Made by a program: the position numbers and the translations under genes
Notes under the pieces: model-generated
Databases searched by the model: none
Told to the model about the DNA's origin: nothing
Seen by the model: the letters and a program-made list of their open reading frames with translations, nothing else
Shown: in pieces, positions 44,595 to 56,010 of the stretch
How positions within the stretch are numbered: position 1 is the stretch's first letter
How the letters are laid out: every line of letters starts with the position of its first letter
Source: Molanna angustata
Lineage: Eukaryota; Arthropoda; Insecta; Trichoptera; Molannidae
DNA length: 64,000 bases
Direction: 5' to 3'
NCBI GenBank assembly: GCA_963576475.1
Contig: OY754982.1
Location: forward strand, 9,818,280-9,882,279

Positions 44595-45160
44595 ATATTA
44601 TTATTATTATTGAGGTGAGAAGCAGGCAGCAAAAAGCTGATGTGCTTGAATGAGTCCACAGTGTTACTGTAATACATCTAGTCCGTTCTTGAACGAGTTA
44701 ACACTCTCAGCAACAACCAGATCCTGAGGCAGCCTGTTCCAAGCATCCACCACTCTATTGCTCAGGAAGTGTTTATGTGGATTCTGACCAAACGCACTTC
44801 TATTTAACTTCAGGCTATGGCCACGCAAGTGCTCGTTTTGATTCTGAGTGTATATATGTGGCAGTTCAGGACAGTCATAATGATTGTTTAACACTTTATA
44901 TGTCTCAATGAGGTCACCCCTCGTTCTTCTTTCTATAAGCGTTGTCAGTCCCAAGGCTTGGAGCCGCTCATCATATGTCCAATCCTTAAGCCCCGCTCCC
45001 AGTTTGGTGAACCTTCGCTGCACTCTCTCCAGCAGTGCAATTTCTTTCTCAAAATATGGTGACCAAATTTGGTAACCATATTCTAATAGCGGCCGGACAT
45101 AAGTCTTATACATTTTCACCAGTGATTCTGGGTACGTATCAGATATAGCAGTACATTTCA
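44595..45160 (-). mobile_element. CR1/L2-like LINE ORF2 C-terminus, open frame
   Basis: An uninterrupted minus-strand frame (165 codons, stop at 44664) reads YVRPLLEYGYQIWSPYFEKE, IALLERVQRRFTKLGAGLKD, LGLTTLIERRTRGDLIETYK, LRGHSLKLNRS and DAWNRLPQDLV. These are the canonical C-terminal motifs of CR1-group reverse transcriptases. A short 3' UTR ends in (AAT)n at about 44595-44612. It resembles copies in many animals, so it is better preserved than its neighbours. Confidence 0.75.
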
Positions 45161-45411
45161 AAATTTAATTTAGTGACGACATCGTTTCATACAATTTGTA
45201 TGACAGTATATGTACACTACACAATATCTACGGGGACTCTCAATAGTTAGATACTTAATCTCCTAACATGCATACATGCCATCATGCTGTTTTCATATTC
45301 TGGGTAGGAAAAAAGGACTGACCTCCATACTATACTATCCTGACATACATACTTACATGTTTTGTATAGAAAACAAAATATCTTAAAATATTCAATAAAT
45401 TGGATTTATTT

Positions 45412-45501
45412 TATTTATTTATTTATTATAATACAATGTTGAAGTTACAAAAACAATTACATACTAGAGTTAGAAGTTACATATGTCTAGAAGTTACATG
45501 T

Positions 45502-45551
<50 letters not shown>

Positions 45552-45785
45552 ATTATTTAATAATAAGTGTAGTAATTGATAGAATACGATGAACACCTCA
45601 CTAGGAAGTCCTGTGCCGAGGTGTTCATTACAACAGTTGTGTGAAATAGATAATACATTGTGTTTATAGTTATCGAATCAAATTATACATTATATTGTTT
45701 TGAGAAAAAAATTTGTAAAGCTTAATTATATTTGATTGGGTGTGATTATATTATTGATTTGTTCTGAACCGGTTATTGGGTTTTT
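45412..45785 (-). mobile_element. LINE 3' end with covarying stem-loop
   Basis: It has an AAATAAATAAAT tail (about 45414-45428), a (GT)n run (about 45498-45548) and the conserved hairpin at 45591-45626, whose outer stem GAACACCTC/GAGGTGTTC is perfect. It splits the R-A sequence between GGATTTA and TATGGGTTTATAG. No coding. Confidence 0.6.
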
Positions 45786-45869
45786 ATGGGTTTATAGTTT
45801 GGTACGTATTCTTCAACAATACATACTATCGTCATCGACAATTGGATATCATGAGTTACATGCAAGTAG

Positions 45870-46944
45870 TTTTAATAAAACTTATCAAATCGATTTAAAT
45901 TAAATAGCAAAGACTTTTTTGAAACTTGAACCAGATTTGATGATCCAAAAACTATTTTGAAATGATCCGTATTGTCATTATATCTATAATTTAAACACAT
46001 GTAACGTGAACTATGTATTTACGTAGAACAATAGGATTGCCTAATGAGGTCTTAATTGGTTATTCCGTTAACTGATTATACAGCCAAAGTGACGGCACTT
46101 AATCTATACTGTCCTCTAACAGTCTAACACACTAAACTTACATAGGTAAGTAGTGATATCTCAAGGTAAACATTTGACTGAACAAATGTACCAAACCAAT
46201 CGATACCTATTCAATGTACATAATGATATTGATATTGCTTTAGATATATGTAACGGTTATTATATTTTATAAATTTGATTTATTTTAAGAATTTTAAATA
46301 ATTCTAGAAATGCATAAAAATAAGTAAGGCGCGAGTGCGGACAGATTTCTTAACGACGAAAGGTGTTGTGGCATCAGTTTGTTCTATCTCTCACTTTCCT
46401 CTCTTTTTTATATGTAGGTATTCCTAAATTTCCTCCTCTGTCTCCACCTTTATCTTGTTACTGTTACCATAATTTTGTTTGTTCTCGGTTTTTTTATATT
46501 TTGTTACTCATATGTTTGTATATTTTTCTCTAGTATTTAAGTACCTAGTTTTTATTTGTTAATGCTTATACTGTGGACATAATGTTTCTGGATTTTATTA
46601 AGAAATTCATAGTTTATGCTCATATTAGTGTTATTATTCGAGTTAATAAATAACTAGAAGTTTCATATGATGTTACTAAAACATGGGTCTAAAAAAATGC
46701 CTAATTTCTATATTTCTTTTCTCTAACCAAATAAATTTGTAAATAGACAACAAGCAAGTATGTAAATTAATTATTCGACTATAGATAATAATTTGTAATC
46801 ACAGACACTAAAATGGCACAAACCACCCTCGAATAGTGTGGGTTGCCGAACTTAAAGAAAGAAGATTAATAAAAAATACTGGGTTATATCCAACTCTCTA
46901 ATACATAATTTGGTAATATTGATTTTTTCTTCTGCCTATTGCCT
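45870..46944. other. No recognised feature
   Basis: AT-rich, no motif. Confidence 0.4.
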
Positions 46945-46998
46945 AGTAAGTATGACCAATGTGTGCTCCCAGTTATAACATATGGAGCAGAAACACTT
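46945..46998 (+). mobile_element. Tiny RTE reverse transcriptase remnant
   Basis: The bases encode YDQCVLPVITYGAETL, a conserved RTE string, and then switch abruptly into a CR1-like element. Only about 50 bp are recognisable. Confidence 0.5.
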
Positions 46999-47009
46999 CA
47001 TTAGTTTAT

Positions 47010-47861
47010 TAGGAGCATTTTGGAATATAATTCAACAATTTGGTCACCATATTATAATAATCAAGTTCAACTAATTGAAAAAGTACAACGCAAATTTCTT
47101 AGGCATATAAATTTTAAAATGAACATACCCAGAGAACTAATGGATTATAATCTCACTATGCATTGGACTAATTTAACAAAGTTATCTGACCGTAGAATAA
47201 TTTTTGATTTAATTACATTACACAAAATGGTACATTCGAGTTTTGACAGCCCTGCTCTTATTGAACAAATTACATACCATGCGCCAAATCGTTCTAACAG
47301 GCAAACGGTACCTTTTTACTATTCTAACACACGTACACTGCAACAATATTACTCGCCAATAGCACGGCTTCATTATTTGGGTAATGCATACTCTGGTCTA
47401 GGCGATATTTATTACTTGTTATTGACAAAATATAGAAACTTATTGCATCAATATTTCTTGATGCAAAATGTCAATTTTATTTCCCTATAAGATGTTATTA
47501 TTATTTTATCAATTACTCTTTTATTTTGAATTTATATTTAGTTTCATGGCTTATTTTTCAACTGTTTTTATGTTTCATTCTTTTTTAATGACACTTTTGA
47601 ATTTACTTTATACCTAGGTATATAATTTATATATGCTATTTTTGTTTCTTTTTGTTTTTGATATTTGTTTCTTAAAAAATGTTTAGATATAATATGCAAA
47701 AAATGTTCTGGTAGATATTTCGTACATTTATACATCTCTTTTTGTTTTATTTTATAATATTATTGTATGTATGTATTAAACGTGTTTATACTAGTTTATT
47801 TTGTATGTACTTGTAAAAGGCTATTTAGCCGTTGATGAAATATAATAAATAAATAAATAGA
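47010..47861 (+). mobile_element. CR1-like LINE 3' fragment
   Basis: A frame open to the TAA at 47488-47490 encodes ILEYNSTIWSPYYNNQVQLI, EKVQRKFLRHI, LSDRRIIFDLITLHKMVHS and HAPNRSNRQTVPFYYSNTRT. The 3' UTR contains a GGCTATTTAGCC hairpin at 47819-47830 and ends in AATAAATAAATAAAT (about 47846-47860). The coding part is intact over 150 codons. Confidence 0.7.
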
Positions 47862-47864
47862 TGT

Positions 47865-48425
47865 ATTAATTTTTATATATGTTTTACATCTAAAACAAAT
47901 TTACCACCGACCATCAGAAAACAAATAGTGGCACAGCGAAGATTGAAAATGTGTGTTTTATTTATATTTTTATGATTAACATTCTAATTCAATTTGTATC
48001 CATGAACATCCGGTGTGTTAACAAATCTAAGATAATATAAAAAACAACAAAAAAATTAAAATACTTCATAGAAAAAAAGGGATTGGGTAAGGACATGGAA
48101 GAAAATACTCATTCTTTTAAAAAAAAGATTTATGACTTTGTCAACCACTGTATGATGTAAACCAAACAGCGATGGTCAACTGTTGGCAAGCCGACACACA
48201 TTCGTGTTTTTAGAGTTAAAAGTTAATTGTTGACAGTATAAAGTGACGCCGGATGCACAACACACTCAACAAGATACATTGTTTAACACCTCTGACAACA
48301 AAAATAGCACAACTATTATTGTTTTCCATTGTTGTGCATTTGATTCTATAAAAGGAATAGCTGGACTCAGGATTAAACCCGGACTTAAGGTTAATTAGAT
48401 AAACCATTAATTTAAATCTTTATCT
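47865..48425. other. No recognised feature
   Basis: AT-rich, no motif. Confidence 0.4.
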
Positions 48426-48429
48426 GGAT

Positions 48430-48750
48430 TTTGTATAAATAATACCACTAAGTGCTTCGTTCTGCATCTTCATCCATGGTTGGAAAATTAGTTGAAATAA
48501 ACAGGGTGCATACCACTAATTTCGGCGATCGTGCGTTTGCTGTGGCAGGACCAAATGCATGGAATAAGCTCCCAAATACCCTCAGACAAACTGAAAATAT
48601 ATCTACCTTCAGAAAAAATCTCAAAACACACCTTTTTCGCAAATCTTACCAAAGCCATAATGATACATCTTAATCAATTTTCAGCGCCCTTGAGTTGAGA
48701 TATTCACGAAAACGGCGCTATATAATCATCCAAATTATATATAAGTAATG
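48430..48750 (+). mobile_element. L2/CR1-like LINE C-terminus
   Basis: The frame ending TAA at 48671-48673 encodes NFGDRAFAVAGPNAWNKLPN and FRKNLKTHLFRKSY, the very widespread GDRAF…A…WN.LP…F+..LKTHLF ending of CR1/L2-type ORF2. About 70 codons plus a short 3' UTR remain. Confidence 0.7.
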
Positions 48751-48754
48751 TTGA

Positions 48755-49367
48755 TTTATTTTATTTCTTGTTAGAAGCGTTCTTGGTTTAAATAGTTGAA
48801 CATCAAATTTATGAGTTTTCGGGTATCGTTCTCGATGAGTTCAAAGTTACACTCTGATTTACATACTATTTGTTTTTTTTATTGTACGCGATAGAATATT
48901 CGTATATCTTTTTTATATAATAGAATATGGTGATTCCGAAATTTAAAAATAAATCGATATGACGGATTATGAATTCATGTTCACAATCCGGAGAGACAAA
49001 TCGTTCATCTGCTGATTAACTGCCTTATCTGACATTTTTTGCAAAATCGAGTTAGGACCACCAATTAGTATTTATATGTTGTACGCATGTTCTCACTAAA
49101 GGTCTCGACTGTATCACCTCCCGTTAACTTGGAATAGCTTAGTGATTTGTTGTCTACGAATTACTGAAAATAAAATCTCACTAATAGACCTATGTGCAAA
49201 TACGATTCTAATATATATAAGAATGATTCATATATAGAAGAATACAAATAAAATATTAAAATATATTTACACCGTGTCACCGTGTGCTGGGAGAGATGAA
49301 AATATGCACTGGCAAAACACTAAAAACGCTCTCCTGAACAGCTAACATTTTGCAGATACGACTGTTA
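48755..49367. other. No recognised feature
   Basis: AT-rich, no motif. Confidence 0.4.
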
Positions 49368-49369
49368 CA

Positions 49370-50249
49370 GCCAGTTTCATAAAAAGCAGCAAAAGGACCC
49401 TTTAGTTAAAGGTTCTTTAAAAATTTAAAGTCGCCTCTAAGTCGTTGCGTTTCATAAATAATAATGCCGCGTACTTTAGTAAAAGGCAGAAATGTCACCA
49501 AAATACCTGAAAGTTGGCAATATTGCTATCAAAATCTATGGAAACATAGCTCATAGCATAGGTAAATCTTTCTGTTTACTACCATATATATAATATGTTA
49601 TTTCTGTCATTGAATTGATCATTGATGTATAGGACATGTTTATGGAACAAAACCTGTCAAAAAATTCTCCTTAATTCTACTTTTCCATGTGGTCGATTCT
49701 TTTCCTTTATACTTTTCACCGCCGTATAATTTTGGACGCATCTTCTAATTATATCATTTTGAAAACATCATTTTGTTATATTATTTATAAAAAAATATTT
49801 AAATAATAACAAAACTATTACTTACTTACTTTCCGTGTCCGGAACACCATCATATTGGTTGGTGCTCCGGTGGTGGAAGGATTGGCCGGCATTCTGCCGT
49901 TTCCAGGGACGCCCGATTGCTTTTCCGAAGTTAACCGAAACTCAATCTACGTGGAGGCTCCTTCCGTGTCAAACAAAACTATTGAATATTAGTAAGTAAT
50001 GTGCACATTATCGTCAACATTCAATTGACAATATTGACATCAACAAGAACTGACTTGAACATTATGTCATATTGCAGCACACTCTGGTGGCAAAAAAAAT
50101 GAACTGCTCTTATAGAAGACTTTAGTGACTAAAGTACGAAGACACTGGACTTTAAATTAAAGTAAACTTTAAGTGACATTTTGTTGTTATGAAATGCAAT
50201 TTATTTTAAAGTCGACATTAAGTCTCCTTTAATTTTTCTGAAACTGGCC
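49370..50249. mobile_element. MITE-D, long-TIR element with an internal insertion
   Basis: The ends GCCAGTTTCAT (left) and CTGAAACTGGCC (right) are inverted. Inward, both arms carry TTTAAAGTCG-type and G-TTTCATAA blocks in inverse order. Palindromic elements with such ends are common in insects. It contains the 152-bp insertion at 49820-49971. No transposase. Confidence 0.55.
49820..49971 (-). mobile_element. Short retroelement with exact 12-bp TSD and AAGT tail
   Basis: aacaaaactatt flanks it exactly (49808-49819 and 49972-49983). On the minus strand the insert ends ACGGAAAGTAAGTAAGT, an (AAGT)n tail like that of the F3 RTE fragment at 34138-34155. It is GC-richer than its surroundings and non-coding; a SINE or a very short LINE 3' end. 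Confidence 0.75.
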
Positions 50250-50435
50250 ATTAGTCAGGAGAGGGACGAAATATACCTATCATTTAGAATACCCAAATTA
50301 ATTTTATAAAATAATGTGAGATTATTTATTTATTTATGTATGAAAAATTCCTTGCACTCTGCGCAAGTGGCGAGCTAATTATCAAACGGGGATTTCTTCC
50401 ATCTTACCGGTTAATATTATTAAATATATATTTTT

Positions 50436-50602
50436 TTAATGAATATGTCCTTGTAGTAACAAGTACATATACATCCTCATACATTCCCAAAATTAAGCAT
50501 AAATGCTTGTGCTATAGGTGAACGAAATCAGTCGAGGCAGCATTCGAACTCGCGACCACTGGATTACTAACCTAGCGTGCTAACCGCTCTGCCGCCACCC
50601 AT
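50436..50602 (-). mobile_element. SINE-A copy
   Basis: Same structure as 34989-35163: GAATATGTCCTTGTAGTAAC, AAGCATAAATGCTTGTGC, B box complement CATTCGAACTC and A-box complement CTAACCGCTCTGCC. The TGCTATAGGTGAACGAAATC block is identical to the other copy. Confidence 0.78.
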
Positions 50603-50609
50603 ATAATGC

Positions 50610-51148
50610 CACTACACTACATTGTAAATTATGTTCAAGCTACATTACAAAAAAAAATGTTACAAATTTTCAAAAAAATTAAGCGCATATTAATTTAATA
50701 AAAATATTATTAAAAACTTGTACGGAGAGGATATGTTTTTTCGGGTGAGAAATAATAATACGGAACACAAGAGAACAATGCTGTTGTTATACAAAGGCCA
50801 AAGAGCGTAAAATCGACCAATTAGACGCGTTCCCGCCATTTTGTGAATTTATAATTAGTACCCACTAATGTCAAGATGAAAACTGACATGTTAACTACAT
50901 TGAACGGATGTACGGGAATTAAAAATTACTCAATTCATTTCTCAATACCATTGGATACATAAATATAGCTCAGCGATATCAAGTATCTTTTTTTTTATAT
51001 TTCGCATTAATTATTATTCTTGATCTCAATTTCGTTTGTATTATTCAGACACTCGTTTCAATTTATATGGGGCTCAAAATTGCATTAATTATAGGTACTT
51101 ACTCCATAATATTAGTCGCTTCCCGAACCTAGCCCGGTTGCGTATTTA
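50610..51148. other. No recognised feature
   Basis: AT-rich, no motif. Confidence 0.4.
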
Positions 51149-51329
51149 CCTTCCCGTGTTGACTAGGAGGCAAGTACTGCCTCGAATCAGGCACTAGTTT
51201 GTTGCGCTAATGCACTTAAAAACTCATGTTGAATTCAAGGCACGTGTCCTCCAAATGCACATGGCTTAACAAAGCAAACTGTTCCTGCTAATACGTGTTC
51301 AATTCAAGGCACGCGTCTTTCAATCGACA

Positions 51330-52440
51330 AGTAGGCGGGACTTCAGACTGCCGCAGACAAACCTGGAAGGTACACAAAATAGTGTGTAGGTACTACAAAG
51401 GCTTACAACTTTATAACCATCGGGTGTACCTCAAGGTTCCCATTTGGGGCCTCTCTTATTTAATATTTACATACATGACATTGAAATACGCATGATTATA
51501 CGCTGACGATATGAAAATCTACAAAACTGTTATAGACATTATTGACTGTGAGGACTTACAACTTGACCTTGATAGACTAACTTCTTATTGTGTCTCGAAT
51601 AAGATGTTACTAAATGTAAAAAAATGTCACTCCATTCTCTATGAAAAAGAGTACAATACAATACACATACACAATCAATAGGGAGGCGATTGATAAGAAA
51701 TCAGACTGTAGAGACTTAGGTATACAACTGGACAGTAAACTTTTATTTGACAAACACATTGACACAATTACACTGAAAGCTTATAAAATGTTGGGATTCC
51801 TGATGAGAGTATGCAAACCATTCACACAAATGAAAACATTTATCTTACTATATAACACAATTGTTAGAAGTCAATTGGAGCATGCATCAGTCATCTGGAA
51901 TCCACAATATAATATTTATATTAACAGTATAGAACGAATACAACAAATATTTTAGAAACATACGAAGTACAAATTTGGTAATAACTACAAACATGAATTG
52001 CAGACTTTACAAACAAGACGAAGGACCTCAGATTTAATTTACCTTTATGACATAATAAACTTCAATATTGACTGTACAGACCTTCTGAAAATTATTAACT
52101 TCAACATACCAAACAGACGAACAAGACACACCTCAACGTTCTTTTTAGACAAAAAAAACACTAATGCCGCTCAAAATTCGCCATTGTACCGATGCCTTAC
52201 CACGTATAATAATTTGGAAAAGATCAGGTCCGTGGACATATTCTGTATGTCCAGGACTCTTTTCAGGAGCCACGTTAGACAGGAATAATATTTTTTTTTG
52301 TTACCAGTAAGTAGTTAAAACAATGCACCATGGTGGGCTGATTAAGTTACAATTACTTATGTTGCTATTCTTATTTATTATATTTGTTTAAAAAAATATT
52401 ATTGTACGTTGCCCATATTTTCAAATAAATAAAAAAAAAA
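51330..52440 (+). mobile_element. CR1-like reverse transcriptase pseudogene
   Basis: Frames give SGVPQGSHLGPLLFNIYIHD (about 51430-51480), YADDMKIY (51499-51522), LDRLTSYCVSNKMLLNVKKC, then after breaks DCRDLGIQLDSKLLFDKHID, TIVRSQLEHASVIWNPQYN, ERIQQIF, a stop (51953-51955), RRRTSDLIYLYDIINFNIDC and NIPNRRTRHTSTFFLDKKN to the TAA at 52286-52288. This spans palm motifs to the C-terminus of a CR1-group ORF2. Several shifts and stops make it non-functional. The tail is AAATAAATAAAAAAAAAA (52423-52440). Confidence 0.75.
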
Positions 52441-52466
52441 TGATTTGCCTCAATGTGTAAAGGAGG

Positions 52467-52714
52467 CGTCTAGTCTTGCCGGGCGACCGTGGATAAAAGG
52501 ATTTTATACGCGCTCTGTGACGTAATGAGTACCGTATAAATGCAAGCACTTTTTTACATTTCTCATGTACCAAAAATCAGACTAGAATGAATGAATCAGA
52601 ATGAATTTTAGTATATGAGAAATGTTAAAAAGTTGACTGCATTTATGCGGGACTCATTACGTCACACCGCGCGGATTAAATCTTTTTATCCACGGTCGCC
52701 CGTTCATTTAGACG
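52467..52714. mobile_element. MITE-B, 250-bp palindrome
   Basis: Arms of about 105 bp are inverted with roughly 80 percent identity: GGGCGACCGTGGATAAAA, TGTGACGTAATGAGT, ATAAATGCA and TTTCTCAT recur in inverse order. The centre contains AATGAATGAATCAGAATGAA. It is nested in the composite element and follows the LINE tail. Confidence 0.82.
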
Positions 52715-52877
52715 TTTTCGTACTCTATATATTTAGGTACTTAAAGACAAACAAAATTACTGATTATTATCATATAATCTGTGAACAAAATACAAATGTG
52801 ACAGTGACAGACGAAATGCGAGCGAAATGAAATAGCGTGCGAACTTCATATTCCATATTCAATAATTATCAAGTATT

Positions 52878-52962
52878 TATGCTTATTTTAGGGAACGTAG
52901 GAAGGTGTATATGTACTTGTTTAACAAGGACATATTCATTTTTATTTTTTTAATTAATTTAT
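52878..52962 (+). mobile_element. SINE-A 3' part
   Basis: TTATGCTTATTTTAGGGAAC, ATATGTACTTGTTTAACAAGG-type block and ACATATTCATTTTT match the body and tail of 34989-35163; the tRNA-like head is absent. Confidence 0.65.
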
Positions 52963-53074
52963 TTAATTTATTAATTGCCTTGAATTCAACACGAGTTTTA
53001 AAGTGCATTAGCGCAACAAACGAGTGCCTAATTTGAGGCAATACTTCCCTCCTAATCAACACGGAAAGGTAATG

Positions 53075-53695
53075 GACCAAAAACCCCAATAGCTGGATTC
53101 CCCTACGTAGCCATGTTTGTAAAAGCTTGAATAGAAAAATGGGAAATGTCGAATATATAAAGTTTTTTTAGCATAACTAAGTTCATCTTTGATCATTTCA
53201 GTGGCCTTAAAAATATTTTTGAATTATCCCTCAAAAATATTTGTATCCCTCAAAAATATCGTACCTATCTAAGTTCCGATTTAGAATCTTGTAGTATATT
53301 TACAATACAACAAAAAAAAATATAGGTCTTCAATAAGTATTACATTCTTTTTTGAAATGACAGTATTATTAACTACTTTTTATATATTTTTTATGTATTT
53401 CTTTACATTATATTTGTAGGCAATCCAAGATTTTCGGCTTCTATAAGCAGGTACGCAACTGATCCACTACCTCTTCTACAGTAGTTAAGTAGTTTGTCTT
53501 TAGTTTTTAAGTTAGTAATAAGTTCAACCTAGTTCCTGATGATAAGCGCAAGTTCGAAAACGTAAAAAGTTATTTAAAAGTATGTGTTTGTTTATTTAAT
53601 TATTTATTTAAAGATAATGTAATAACCGCAAACAAAATTGGTCTATGATTTATTGTTAAAAATGAATTTGTTGTAATATTTTTTGTTCGTAAGAT
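53075..53695. other. No recognised feature
   Basis: AT-rich, no motif. Confidence 0.4.
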
Positions 53696-53699
53696 TGTA

Positions 53700-53950
53700 T
53701 TATTTATTTATTTACCTTTTATCACACCATATTTATAATGACAACAATAAGCAGATTACTGCTGCCCAACTAGGAAATCCTGTTCTAGGGTTAGCAGTTT
53801 ACAATTTTTATTGACAATATATGCAATTAAGAACCAGGTGATTGTTTCCGTTCCACACTAAATATGTACACAATCTCAACTCCCTGCACTCACAATCATT
53901 ACCTCAACAAACATATGGGCTCAGACAAAACAGATCAACCAGGTCCCAAT
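53700..53950 (-). mobile_element. LINE 3' end with covarying stem-loop
   Basis: TATTTATTTATTTA at about 53700 is an AAAT tail on the minus strand. The hairpin at 53761-53796 reads (minus) ACAGGA-TT-TCCTAGT with outer CCC/GGG pairs. No coding remains. Confidence 0.5.
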
Positions 53951-53954
53951 GTCC

Positions 53955-54940
53955 GCCATAATACCTGTCATAAATCCAATCTCTGACGCGATTTTTATTT
54001 CAGAGCTATAGAAAGAGACTAGTTAACTATGTTGGTGTACTTAATATGAATCACATGGTTCCCAAATCAAATCAAATATTTTTATGTGTTACTCAAAGAG
54101 CATCGCAAACACAATACGGCATAGTTACAAATGTTGTTAATAATTTTAAGTTTGAATTATTTAAGAAGTTATTGTTCAATAATAAGTATTTGTATGTATT
54201 TTTGTTAGGTTTAAATAAAAATAAAATATATAAGAGAGTCTTGAAATGTCCATGTAGAACGAAATAGCTTTCAAAATCATAAAATAAATATGTAGGATGA
54301 AAGGAATTGTTTTTATTCAATTTATTTTAAAACGAAAATTTCCAAAATAATTTGATTCTACATAATATTATATATTTGACAGTGTCGATAGCAATTTCGT
54401 CCATCGGGGACATACATCTGAAAAATCTAGGATCACACAAATAGGTTTTTTGCAAATTAAATTTATAACGTAATAATTAACGAAATGTCCAAAATAAATA
54501 ATGACTCAATAATTAACTTAATGTTATTTTATGTAGGGGGTGAAGTGATAAATTCTTATTATGTTTATTACAAGTTTTAAAGAAGCGAAATAAATCTGAT
54601 ATTCATAATAATAATAAAATTGTGAGGTGTAAAGACATTAAGATTTTCAATAGAATATTGTGTTATCAATGATTTGGGTTTGAATTTTTCCCTACAAACA
54701 TCAGCTATGATAATAATATGTGTAGTGTCTTTTTGGCTGGCAACGATGTTATTTCCTGTACAGGAAGGAAGTCTGTGCTGCAGAAGGTGTCTTCCGGTTA
54801 GCGATAACTTGGAACTACAGAATGTAGGTATAGAATAATCAGCAACTTCACCATACTCCTTGCTTGAATATTATATTTGTCCTTTATGAACTTACTATTT
54901 TAAAACCTTTGGAAATATAGTTAATTAAACACATCAATTT
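53955..54940. other. No recognised feature
   Basis: AT-rich; the frames at 54046-54267 carry no motif. Confidence 0.4.
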
Positions 54941-54944
54941 GAAG

Positions 54945-55565
54945 AATTGTGAATTTTTGTTTCAGTCAGGGGTGACAGGGGTGACAACTTTTGAATTTTT
55001 GGTTTATTTTTCCATATATCTCAGAAACCATAAAAGCTAGAACGCCGAAAATTGGTATAAACATAGACAAACACAAAATCTCAAATGTTTTTTTTTTCAA
55101 AAAAATTCCAGGGTTTCTCAAACATTTTTTATTAAGAAAAATGTTTTTTTTTTATCATAAGTTTATGAGTTTAACTGCCTATATTTCCATTTTTTTAAAT
55201 AATATCGGAAAAAGCCGAAATACCCCAACTATATAGTTTAATTTTGTATAAAAAATATTAATATTGTAGAAGTAAATCTCAATTTTTTTTTAACAATTTT
55301 TATAAAAATTGAATTTAGTGACGACATCGCTTCATACAATATGTATGGCAGTCGCCTGTACACAATTTGTAAGAAGACTTAATAGTTTGATAATTAATCT
55401 CAAAACATACACACAGAACCATCATGCTGTTTTCATATTCAGGTTAGGAAAAGAGGACTGACCTCCATACTGTCCTATCTTGGCATACATACAACATGTG
55501 TTAAAATTTTCAATGATTTGGATTTATGGGTTTATAGTTTGAATCTTATTCTTCAACTAGTTAAA
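54945..55565 (+). repeat. R-A repeat, copy 4 (uninterrupted core)
   Basis: Continuous through TTTTTGTTTCAGTCAGGGGT, CATATATCTCAGAAACCATA, GTTTCTCAAACATTTTTTAT, GAGTTTAACTGCCTATATTT, GCCGAAATACCCCAACTA, TTTAGTGACGACATCGCTTC, CATCATGCTGTTTTCATATT and GGATTTATGGGTTTATAG. It lacks the ACTGTCGA…GCATG end seen in copies 1-3 and 5. Confidence 0.7.
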
Positions 55566-55779
55566 AATACAACAGGCTACAATAACATCTCACATAGTTC
55601 AACAATGAGGTTCACCACACATTCTGAATGTAGTGCTATTTTAGCTGAGACGTGATTGGTACGTGGTGATATACGAATGTGTTGTACTGACTTCTTTAAT
55701 GGTAATGCATACCCACACACCAAGACATTGTTACATTACATTAAGACATTACATTCAGCTCCAAAATTTTTAATACGAT

Positions 55780-56010
55780 AAAAAAGAAATAAAGGACATA
55801 CAGTTGATGAAACATTTGAAACTTAAGAAAACAATAGAAACATGGATACTGAGGAAATATGATCAAGTAACAATATTTTATTTTTTAATTTTATAATAGG
55901 TAAAAAAAAGTTTATTTTATAATAGGTAAAATTCAAAATGTTTTTTTCTCCTCAGAACAGGCTCAGCCTAGTGAAATGGTTTATACAAAAAAAGTAGTCA
56001 TTTAATATTT
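55780..56010 (+). mobile_element. LINE 3' remnant with covarying stem-loop
   Basis: The hairpin at 55947-55979 contains ACAGGC-TCA-GCCTAGT. The outer stem is partly eroded. No coding and no clean tail. Confidence 0.4.

Larger units (their letters stand above)
43930..45865 (+). repeat. R-A repeat, copy 3, interrupted three times
   Basis: Blocks in order: ATAACTTTTGATCCGCTTGA, TTTTGTTTCAGTCAGGGGTT, CCATAAAAGCCAGAACG, CGAAACACCCAAACTAG, (interruptions), AATTTAGTGACGACATCG, CATACAATTTGTATGACAG, CATGCTGTTTTCATATTCTG, (interruption), TTTATGGGTTTATAGTTTGG, and an end at ACATGCAAGTAG. The insertions are SINE-B (44345-44572), a CR1-like piece (44595-45160) and a LINE tail (45412-45785). Confidence 0.7.
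51149..53069. mobile_element. Composite MITE-A-type element containing three other TEs
   Basis: Inverted arms of about 95-105 bp at 51149-51252 and 52977-53069 share CCGTGTTGACTAGGAGG, GTTTGTTGCGCTAATGCACT and TTGAATTCAAGGC, homologous to MITE-A at 5901-6305. A third partial arm (ACGTGTTCAATTCAAGGCAC) lies at about 51291. The interior holds a CR1-like LINE (51330-52440), MITE-B (52467-52714) and the 3' part of a SINE-A (52878-52962). They may be secondary insertions into a MITE-A, or the unit may have moved as a whole. Confidence 0.6.
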
